From positions 992,001-1,056,000 of the forward strand of contig NZ_CP032762.1 in assembly GCF_003641205.1 (NCBI RefSeq): a stretch of DNA of 64,000 nucleotides, read 5' to 3'. Of this stretch, positions 29,745-36,319 are shown piece by piece. The position numbers were made by a program, and so were the translations under genes. The notes under the pieces are model-generated. The model was not told where the DNA came from and did not search any database. It saw only the letters and a list, made by a program, of their open reading frames with translations. The DNA comes from Rhodococcus sp. P1Y. Its GTDB lineage: Bacteria; Actinomycetota; Actinomycetes; Mycobacteriales; Mycobacteriaceae. Numbering within the stretch: position 1 is the stretch's first letter; every line of letters begins with the position of its first letter.

Positions 29745-30696
29745 ACAGTTCGGCTCCGTTGGAATAGCAGACGTCTCGGACCCAGTCGTCGCCCAGGTCG
29801 AGCCGGGCCACGGCCTCGAGTGCCTCGGCGTAGGTGTACGGAATGTTGGGAAAGTCGCTCCCGAACAGTATGCGCCCCTGCAAGTCTCGAAGGCGGGACA
29901 TCTCCGACGAGGGGAACGGCCACCGTGCCTCCGAGAAGTCGGTGAAGGCCATGGTGGTGTCCAGGCGCACGTGCTCGTAGCGCTCGGCCAAATCCAAGAA
30001 CTCGGAGTATTCGGGCATGCCCATGTGCGCGATGATCAGTGGCAGTCGAGGAAAACGACCGAGCAGCTCCCCGATCGGTCCCGGTCCCGTGTGCGGGCCA
30101 GGGGTCGGTCCCGAACCGCAGTGGATCACGACGGGTATCGAGGCGTCCTCGATTGCGCCCCACACCGGCTCGAGTAAGGCGTCGTTGGGCGAGTAGCTGC
30201 CGACCTGGATGTGCGACTTGAAGATACGGGTACCCGCAGAGATCGCGTCCGCGACGTACTCGGCTGCTGATTCTTCGGGATAGAACGTCGCGGTGTGCAG
30301 GCAGTCCGGTGTTCTGGAGGCGAAATCGGCGCCCCAGGAGTTGAGCCACGCAGCCATGCTCGGCTTGTGCGGGTAGATCATCGACGTGAAACCGCGAACT
30401 CCGAACCCACGCAGCGTGTTCAGCCGCGCGTCCTCGTCCTCGCGGTAGGTGATCGGCCAGGCCATGCCTGTGGGCAGGAGCGGAGCCTGCGGAGTGACCG
30501 GGTTCTGGGCTGATCCTACTTGGTCGAAATATGCCCATACCTTGTCCATGACGTTCTTCGGCATGAAGTGGGTGTGCACGTCGAACACCCCCGGAAGGCC
30601 GAGTTCCTGCCAGAACGAACGGACCTGCTCGGTCTCCGCGACGACACTTCCGCGAGGCGTGCCGGACGGAACTTCGACTGTGAGGGGGATGGTCAT
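29731..30696 (-). CDS. amidohydrolase family protein (metal-dependent, ACMSD-like)
   Basis: A 321-residue amidohydrolase. The first metal motif is FDVHTHFMP, then the His of VVIHCGSGP, the LIIAHMGMPE His, and the Asp of ILFGSDFPNIPYTY: the set found in amidohydrolase_2 (ACMSD/decarboxylase-hydrolase) proteins. It probably cleaves or decarboxylates an aromatic or amide substrate. The ATG at 30696 was chosen; upstream in-frame sequence is intergenic. Residues of about 66-73 (VTPQAPL) come from an in-frame copy of the dispersed repeat inserted after the metal-binding HTH motif. It diverges from the quinone oxidoreductase at 30785. Confidence 0.87.
   Translation of the reverse strand: MTIPLTVEVPSGTPRGSVVAETEQVRSFWQELGLPGVFDVHTHFMPKNVMDKVWAYFDQVGSAQNPVTPQAPLLPTGMAWPITYREDEDARLNTLRGFGVRGFTSMIYPHKPSMAAWLNSWGADFASRTPDCLHTATFYPEESAAEYVADAISAGTRIFKSHIQVGSYSPNDALLEPVWGAIEDASIPVVIHCGSGPTPGPHTGPGPIGELLGRFPRLPLIIAHMGMPEYSEFLDLAERYEHVRLDTTMAFTDFSEARWPFPSSEMSRLRDLQGRILFGSDFPNIPYTYAEALEAVARLDLGDDWVRDVCYSNGAELFTLA
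30477..30499. repeat. dispersed 23-bp repeat, copy inside amidohydrolase gene
   Basis: Begins GGAGCGGAGCCTGCGGAG and ends TGACC, identical to the copy at 15156. It is read on the minus strand as VTPQAPL, the same frame as the helicase copy at 14026. Confidence 0.85.
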
Positions 30697-30784
30697 ACCT
30701 CGATTGGAGCACAGCCGGCCGTCGGCTCCACCGAGGGGCTTTGTACCGTGAGAAACACATCGAACGACGACGAGAGGCCACCAC

Positions 30785-31774
30785 ATGCGCGCGGTACACA
30801 TCACGAGTCTCGACGGCCCGGATTCGGTCCAGGTCACGGAGGTCGACGAGCCTGCGGTGCGCGACGGTGCGGTGGTGATCGACGTGCATGCGGCCGGGGT
30901 CGCATTCCCCGACGCGCTGCTCACCAGAGGGCTCTATCAGTACAAGCCGGAACTACCCTTCGTGCCGGGCAGCGAGATTGCCGGCGTGGTGCGGTCCGCG
31001 CCCGAGGGCTCGGGATTCGCAGCCGGGGATCGCGTGGCGTCGTTGACGGGGCTGTCCGACGGTATGGCTGAGGTTGCCGTCGTGTCCCCCGACACTGTGT
31101 TCGCGCTGCCGGACGCTGTGTCGCTGACGGCAGGCGCGGGTCTGCTGTTCAACGATCTGACGGTGCACTTCGCGCTGCGGGAGCGCGGACGTCTCGCCGA
31201 GGGCGAGACCGTTCTGGTGCACGGCGCTGCGGGTGGGATCGGAACGTCCGCGTTGCGCATCGCGCCGGTGCTCGGCGCATCCCGAGTCATCGCTGTGGTC
31301 AGCACGAAAGCCAAGGGCGAGACAGCCACTGCGGCGGGTGCGACGGATGTCGTTCTCGTCGAGGACGAGAACGGGAAGGGCTGGAAGGACGCGGTCAAGG
31401 AACTGACGGGCGGAAAGGGTGTCGACGTGATCGTCGACCCTGTCGGCGGTGACCGGTTCACCGACAGCATCCGAAGCCTTGCACCGTCGGGAAGAATTCT
31501 GGTGCTGGGATTCACCGGGGGTGAGATTCCCACGGTGAAGGTCAATCGGTTGCTGCTGAACAACGTCGACGTAGTCGGAGTCGGTTGGGGAGCCTGGTGG
31601 ATGAGCAGGCCTGGGTACCTCGCAACTCAGTGGGCCGAGCTGCAACCCCTGCTTGCGTCGGGCGCGCTCACAGCGCCCGAGCCGTCGGTGTTCCCGCTGG
31701 AGAAGGCGGGCGAGGCCATTGCATCTCTCGAAAATCGCACTGCTGCAGGGAAAGTAGTTCTCACTTTGAAGTAG
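30785..31774 (+). CDS. NADPH:quinone oxidoreductase family protein
   Basis: A 329-residue MDR enzyme of the quinone oxidoreductase group: GVAFPDALLTRGLYQYKPELPFVPGSEIAG, cofactor motif VHGAAGGIGTSALRIAPVLGAS, and DVIVDPVGGDRF. No zinc ligands are visible. It should reduce quinones or enones with NADPH. The ATG at 30785 has AGGCCACC upstream. It diverges from the amidohydrolase across 88 bp and ends 3 bp before the convergent ABC1 kinase gene. Confidence 0.9.
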   Translation: MRAVHITSLDGPDSVQVTEVDEPAVRDGAVVIDVHAAGVAFPDALLTRGLYQYKPELPFVPGSEIAGVVRSAPEGSGFAAGDRVASLTGLSDGMAEVAVVSPDTVFALPDAVSLTAGAGLLFNDLTVHFALRERGRLAEGETVLVHGAAGGIGTSALRIAPVLGASRVIAVVSTKAKGETATAAGATDVVLVEDENGKGWKDAVKELTGGKGVDVIVDPVGGDRFTDSIRSLAPSGRILVLGFTGGEIPTVKVNRLLLNNVDVVGVGWGAWWMSRPGYLATQWAELQPLLASGALTAPEPSVFPLEKAGEAIASLENRTAAGKVVLTLK

Positions 31775-31777
31775 CGG

Positions 31778-33115
31778 CTAATCGGGGAGCTGCACTCCAC
31801 GAGCCAGTGACAGTGCAGCGACCTCGGCTGGAAAGACGTTCTTGAACACGAACGGATCGGTTCCGAGGGCCCAGTTCGGGGCGAGCTCGATTGCGTAGCG
31901 CTCGAAGTAGCCGAGCTGCTTCCCGACGAGTATCAGCTCCTCCGGGCTGGAGGTGTGATACTGCTGCCCCATGCCGACGAGTGCCTTGATGAAGTCGGTC
32001 AAGCTGAAGTGCGCCAACGTATCCGAGAGCATGGGCGCGAAGACGGCTTGCAGGATCAGTCCTACCTCGGCGTCGGTGCCGACGTCTTCGGACACGATTC
32101 CCAAGCGCTTGACGCTCGTTGCGAGCCGGGTGAAATCGCCGTCGATCACGGTGGCGTGGAACAAGTCCTGCAGCAACGAGCGCCACCGCTCGTCCAGTTC
32201 ACCCATCACGCCGAAGTCGAGGAACGACACCCGGCCGTCGTCGAGCACCCATACGTTTCCCGCGTGCACGTCGCCGTGGAAGAGTCCGTGCAGCACAGTA
32301 GCTTCCATCCAGACCTTCGCGGCGCGTCGCACAACCAGTTCCGAACCGTCGCCAGGTTTGCATTGGTCGAGCGGGTGTCCGTGCATACGCTCCATGCAGA
32401 TGACCCGGTTGCCGCAGTACTCGGTGATGACCTCGGGTGCCGTGACGAAGTCGTTGTCGCCGAACGCCGAGATGGCGTCACGGAAGGCTGCCTGTCGACG
32501 AGCTTCGACCACACTGTCCAGTTCGGCGAACGTCGCTGCGTGCAGATCGACGATGATGGCAGATGCGTTGGCGGTCTTGAAGAATGCGACGTACTTCTCC
32601 AGCGCCCGGGCGCCGATGTAGGCAATGCGCAAATCGACCTTCATGCGGTGGTAGATGCCGCGCCGCTGGACCTTCATGACCGCTTCACGGCCGTCGTGCA
32701 GAACACACAGGTGCACCTGCGCGACGGAGGCGGAGGACAACGGGATGTCGTCGAAACGCTGGAACAGCACGTCGGTGCTCTGCCCGAGATCGGCTTCGAT
32801 GATGGCGCGGGCCTGGGCGCCGGGGAATGGCGGGACCTCGTCGAGACATCGAAGACAGGTGTCGGCAAGGACTTTCGGGAACAATCCTGGTGAGGATCCC
32901 ATGAGTTGGCCGACCTTGACGAACGTCGGCCCGAGAACGAAGAACGCGTCGACGACGCCTTCCGACGCGTGAACGGCCCAGCCTCGACGCGGATGGACGA
33001 CCCATTTGCCGATGGCCAGTACCTGGTAGGCCGTGAGGGCGACACCGATGACGATGAGCCGGAGAAACTCTCGAATGCCGAACTTGCGCAACGGTGGTGG
33101 GGGCGTCTTGGTCAT
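31778..33115 (-). CDS. ABC1/AarF (UbiB/COQ8-like) family atypical kinase
   Basis: A 445-residue ABC1-family protein. It shows the family signature LGPTFVKVGQLMGSSPGLFP (the KxGQ motif), the Ala-rich nucleotide loop SSASVAQVH, the Lys of AVMKVQRRG, and the catalytic/metal motifs HGDVHAGNVWV and FLDFGVMGELD. An N-terminal hydrophobic helix (residues 18-38) may tether it to the membrane. Homologues support quinone or lipid metabolism. Its ATG overlaps the TetR stop by 4 bp (ATGA), so the TetR gene and this one form an operon. Confidence 0.9.
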   Translation of the reverse strand: MTKTPPPPLRKFGIREFLRLIVIGVALTAYQVLAIGKWVVHPRRGWAVHASEGVVDAFFVLGPTFVKVGQLMGSSPGLFPKVLADTCLRCLDEVPPFPGAQARAIIEADLGQSTDVLFQRFDDIPLSSASVAQVHLCVLHDGREAVMKVQRRGIYHRMKVDLRIAYIGARALEKYVAFFKTANASAIIVDLHAATFAELDSVVEARRQAAFRDAISAFGDNDFVTAPEVITEYCGNRVICMERMHGHPLDQCKPGDGSELVVRRAAKVWMEATVLHGLFHGDVHAGNVWVLDDGRVSFLDFGVMGELDERWRSLLQDLFHATVIDGDFTRLATSVKRLGIVSEDVGTDAEVGLILQAVFAPMLSDTLAHFSLTDFIKALVGMGQQYHTSSPEELILVGKQLGYFERYAIELAPNWALGTDPFVFKNVFPAEVAALSLARGVQLPD

Positions 33116-33690
33116 ACGGTCGCTCCTGTCGGTGCGGCGCCTAGTGCAGCGGTCTCCAGGCGGGCCAACAAGCGTTCGAAGCTGTGGCCGTCGTCCGAGG
33201 CCCGGGCGAGGACGAGTGCGCCCTGAATGCCGGCGACGATCTCCTCCGCGAGGCCTCGGGAGTCCTCGCCATGACCGAGTTGTCGTAGTACGGGCGTCAA
33301 GGCGTCGATCCAATCGCTGAAGTATTTGGCGACACGGTTACCGAACAGGGCACGTTCCATGCCGAGCGAAAACGCACCGAACAGGCACACCCGTCGACCG
33401 GATTGGAAATACTTCAGGGTCTGGGCGAACATGTTCTGTGACCGCACTCGGGCGTCCGTCGCAGCCTGTAGAGGTGCGAATACATTGACCTGGAACCAGA
33501 GGTCGACGTCGTCGAGCACTGCCTCGGCCATCTCCGTCTTTCCACGAGGAAAGAAGTGGTAGAGGCTCCCTTTGCCGAGGCCGGTCCTCTTGCTGATGAC
33601 CGACAACGACGACCCGGTCCAGCCGAGATCACCGAACACACCGGCCAGGACTGGCACGACATCGCGTCGGTCGGCAGTTGCTCGTGACAC
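33112..33690 (-). CDS. TetR/AcrR family transcriptional regulator
   Basis: A 192-residue TetR protein with HTH near residues 12-58: VVPVLAGVFGDLGWTGSSLSVISKRTGLGKGSLYHFFPRGKTEMAEAVLDD. The GTG at 33690 has AGGAG 5-6 nt upstream. It is translationally coupled to the ABC1 kinase and diverges from a DUF998 membrane protein across a short promoter with the inverted repeat TGTACC-N4-GGTACA (33752-33767). It probably represses its own operon and perhaps the DUF998 gene. Confidence 0.9.
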   Translation of the reverse strand: MSRATADRRDVVPVLAGVFGDLGWTGSSLSVISKRTGLGKGSLYHFFPRGKTEMAEAVLDDVDLWFQVNVFAPLQAATDARVRSQNMFAQTLKYFQSGRRVCLFGAFSLGMERALFGNRVAKYFSDWIDALTPVLRQLGHGEDSRGLAEEIVAGIQGALVLARASDDGHSFERLLARLETAALGAAPTGATV

Positions 33691-33751
33691 AGTTACTCCT
33701 CAAGGACCGACAAGCTCCGGCGCAAGACGATGCGAAGGAACGGTTCCTCAC

Positions 33752-33767
33752 TGTACCTACCGGTACA
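33752..33767. promoter_or_regulatory. TetR operator candidate
   Basis: TGTACC-TACC-GGTACA: perfect 6-bp arms with a 4-bp spacer, 62 bp upstream of the TetR gene start and about 33 bp upstream of the divergent DUF998 gene. The CTACCGGTA core is typical of TetR sites. Confidence 0.55.
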
Positions 33768-33799
33768 ACCACCGCGAATCAACCCCCACGGAGCATACG

Positions 33800-34396
33800 A
33801 TCGACACACGACGCACGCGTCTCGCCGGGTATCTCTTCGGGTTCGCTGCCACCCAATACTTGCTGGCCGAGGCCGTCACCATCGTCGGATTCGACGGCTA
33901 CAGCATTGCCCGCGACACCGTCAGCGAACTCGGTGTGCCTGAGGAATCGGACTGGCATCGGCTGATGAATGTCGCATTCTGCATCTCGGCGGCATCGGTA
34001 GCCGCCGCAGGGCTGTGCTCGGCGCATCTGATCAATGCGCGACGACGACCGTTCTACCTCGGTTCGATCGCTGCGTACTCGCTCGGCAGTGCGCTGGTCG
34101 CTACTGTGCACTCCGGGCAGGGGAACGCGCACGTGGTGGGAGCCGTACTTGCAATCGGTGCCGGAAACGTCATTCCACTGCTGGTCGGAACCGGTGTACC
34201 GGCGTGCCCGCGATGGTATGCGCGCGGAAGTGTCGCTCTCGGTGCGCTGGGAACACTCGCGTCCGCAGTGCTCGTCACGGGTCTCGCGCCGGTCGGTGCC
34301 GTCGAGAGGGCGTCGATCTATGGGTTCGTCGGTTGGGAACTTCTGACGGCAGTGGCTGTTGGACAGAAGATCGCGTCAGTGCGAGGGGGCCGGTGA
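33800..34396 (+). CDS. DUF998 membrane protein (start uncertain)
   Basis: A protein of about 198 residues with six hydrophobic segments: LAGYLFGFAATQYLLAEAVTIVGF, then DTVSELGVPEESDWHRLMNVAFC (the DUF998 signature YxxxxISDLG), VAAAGLCSAHLI, SLGSALVATVHSG, VVGAVLAIGAGNVIPLLVG and SVALGALGTLASAVLVTGL. Function is unknown. No ATG, GTG or TTG lies between the end of the antisense TetR gene and the first transmembrane segment; ATC at 33800 with CGGAG 6 nt before it is the best site and would be a rare non-canonical start. TTG 33860 would cut into the first helix. The alternative is a start inside the antisense TetR gene. Confidence 0.7.
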   Translation: MDTRRTRLAGYLFGFAATQYLLAEAVTIVGFDGYSIARDTVSELGVPEESDWHRLMNVAFCISAASVAAAGLCSAHLINARRRPFYLGSIAAYSLGSALVATVHSGQGNAHVVGAVLAIGAGNVIPLLVGTGVPACPRWYARGSVALGALGTLASAVLVTGLAPVGAVERASIYGFVGWELLTAVAVGQKIASVRGGR

Positions 34397-34449
34397 CCAG
34401 GCGATTGGGTGTTAGCGGTCCGGTGCATGTACGGTAGTGAAACACCCGA

Positions 34450-34526
34450 CGCGGGGTGGAGCAGCTCGGTAGCTCGCTGGGCTCATAACCCAGAGGTCGC
34501 AGGTTCAAATCCTGTCCCCGCTACCA
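34450..34526 (+). tRNA. initiator tRNA-Met (CAU)
   Basis: A 77-nt cloverleaf with encoded CCA. The anticodon loop CTCATAA sits on a stem CTGGG/CCCAG, giving the three G:C pairs of initiator tRNAs. The acceptor stem CGCGGGG/CCCCGCT leaves the 1-72 position unpaired (C, T), another initiator feature. The T arm contains GGTTCAAATCC. An 18-bp rho-independent terminator follows. Confidence 0.97.
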
Positions 34527-34535
34527 ACGCAGTAC

Positions 34536-34572
34536 AGAAATCCCCCGGAAGCTCAGCTTCCGGGGGATTTCT
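34536..34572 (+). terminator. tRNA terminator
   Basis: AGAAATCCCCCGGAAGCT (34536-34553), a single-base loop region, then its exact reverse complement (34555-34572): an 18-bp perfect palindrome just after the initiator tRNA and before the convergent LON-domain gene. Confidence 0.9.
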
Positions 34573-34641
34573 GCTTTCCAGTGTCGATTTCAGCCGTGTT
34601 GATTCAGCCGATGCGGGGTCAACACTGGTGCCGCGTGACCG

Positions 34642-35274
34642 CTATTGCAGGCGGAACCGGACGATGTCGGTGACGTTGTCGATGGCGTCGTTGATCGCCC
34701 GCAGACGATCCGAGGCCCCGAGAGACTCCAACACGTCCTGACGGTCGGACTCGCCCATCGGCACCAGTCTCGCCAGTGCGTAGAGGCGCGCGCCGGACTC
34801 TGCCGGCAGATCGGAGAACGCGGGATCCGGCGGGGGCTCGGAGCCCTCGGCGGCTGCGAGCGAACCGATCAGGGCGTACAGCGAGGTGATCCGCGCCTGC
34901 AGTTCGGCGAACTCCGATTCGGTGACCGAGTCCTCGAGATGGTCGGGCCATGGGCGGATGTCGGCGCGCGGGTACGGGTCGTCCTCCAGCCAGGCGTCGA
35001 CCCTGATGCGCTCTGCGCCAATGCATTCGACGAGATGGCGCCCATCGCCGATGTCCTGGTGCGCGACGATGCGTGCTCGGGTCGCGACATCGTGGCGCAC
35101 ATCGCCGCCTCCTGCCTCGTGGCCCTGCGCGATCAGCACAACGCCGAAGCTTGGATCGTTCGATTCCATGCAGTCGAGGAGCATCAGCTGGTACCGCGGT
35201 TCGAAGATGTGCAGCGGAAGCGCTTCCCCGGGCAGCAGCACGCTCCCGAGTGGAAACATGGGAAGTACGGCCAT
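34642..35274 (-). CDS. LON peptidase substrate-binding domain protein
   Basis: A 210-residue protein made only of a LON N-terminal domain: LPMFPLGSVLLPGEALPLHIFEPRYQLMLLDCMESNDPSFGVVLI, then GTRARIV-like VATRARIVAHQDIGDGRHLVECIGAERIRV, and a helical C-terminus with LYALARLVPMGESDRQDVLES. No ATPase or protease domain follows. Such proteins are thought to bind misfolded or specific proteins; the function is not known. The ATG at 35274 lies 3 bp after the stop of the hydrolase gene, so the two are probably co-transcribed. Confidence 0.9.
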   Translation of the reverse strand: MAVLPMFPLGSVLLPGEALPLHIFEPRYQLMLLDCMESNDPSFGVVLIAQGHEAGGGDVRHDVATRARIVAHQDIGDGRHLVECIGAERIRVDAWLEDDPYPRADIRPWPDHLEDSVTESEFAELQARITSLYALIGSLAAAEGSEPPPDPAFSDLPAESGARLYALARLVPMGESDRQDVLESLGASDRLRAINDAIDNVTDIVRFRLQ

Positions 35275-35276
35275 TC

Positions 35277-36179
35277 CTATTCCGAGACCGCAGCCCGGGT
35301 CGGCGCGTCGGCAACGGCACTGGACTGCAGGAATTGGTCGAGAATCTTGAAGAACAGATCGGGCTCGTCCAACTGTGGAAAGTGTCCGGCGCTCGAGAAG
35401 ATCTCCACGCGTGAGTTCGGTACCTCGCGTCGAATGTTGTCCGCATGCGAGGCCGGAATCATTCGGTCTTTCCCGCCCCACACCAGCAGTGACGGCAACG
35501 ATTCGAACTTTTCGAAATGCTGTTTGGCGCTGACGGTTTGGCCTCGCGGCCCGACCACCGCTCGCGTGGAAGCGAGGAACGCCTCACGCGAGCCCTTGTC
35601 GGCAACCGTCTTGAACGATCGCCAGGTCTCGAGCATGCTCTTGCCTGGACGCACCGGCAGACCCCACTTGCCGAGCTGACCGACGACACTCTCGGCGTTC
35701 TTGCGTACCCAGTCCGAGGCGAGCACCGGGAGTACGAGCTCGCTGCCGGGCAAGGTGGCAGCTTTGAGAAGGAGACTCACCTCGGGCCCGAGCCCTCCGC
35801 TGCTCACGAGCGCGAGACGGTCGATGCGCTCGGGGAACAAGTACACGGCCTGCATGACGATGCCGCCGCCCAACGAATGGCCGACCATCGGTGCCGACGT
35901 GATGTCGAGGTGATCGAGCAGATCCCTGATCGTCGCCGCATGCGAACTGAGCGAGTAGTCGCCCGACGGCTTGTCGGAGCTTCCATGGCCGAAGAGGTCG
36001 GGTGCGATGACGCGGTACTTCGTCGAGAGGCGTTCGATCTGCCCCGCCCATGATTCGTGTGATCCGAGCAGCCCGTGAACGAGAACGACCGGCGGACCGT
36101 CGCCCTCGTCGACATAACGCAGTACGTCTTTGTGGAGCTCGACCGATTCGAGCTCGTACGGCGACACATGGTTGTTCAT
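35277..36179 (-). CDS. alpha/beta hydrolase
   Basis: A 300-residue alpha/beta hydrolase. The oxyanion motif is HGLLGSHESW, the nucleophile elbow is VGHSLGGGI (Ser), the acid lies in VWGGKDRMIPASHA, and the catalytic His is in SAGHFPQLDEP. The sequence pattern suggests a lipase/esterase or C-C hydrolase type enzyme, unresolved. The ATG at 36179 has GAGGAGG about 5 nt upstream. It precedes the LON-domain gene. The 140 bp upstream, before the NRPS stop, contain no clear terminator. Confidence 0.88.
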   Translation of the reverse strand: MNNHVSPYELESVELHKDVLRYVDEGDGPPVVLVHGLLGSHESWAGQIERLSTKYRVIAPDLFGHGSSDKPSGDYSLSSHAATIRDLLDHLDITSAPMVGHSLGGGIVMQAVYLFPERIDRLALVSSGGLGPEVSLLLKAATLPGSELVLPVLASDWVRKNAESVVGQLGKWGLPVRPGKSMLETWRSFKTVADKGSREAFLASTRAVVGPRGQTVSAKQHFEKFESLPSLLVWGGKDRMIPASHADNIRREVPNSRVEIFSSAGHFPQLDEPDLFFKILDQFLQSSAVADAPTRAAVSE

Positions 36180-36319
36180 CGAGCCTCCTCGCTGGTCGTA
36201 GACAGTGCCCTGGCCCAACCTACGCGTTTCGAGGGATCCAGCACAGTCCAACAGTCTGCGTGCGTCGAGTGCGGCAGTGAGCGGGAGACCGCGCCGATGC
36301 ACATTCCGACCGTGCGACA

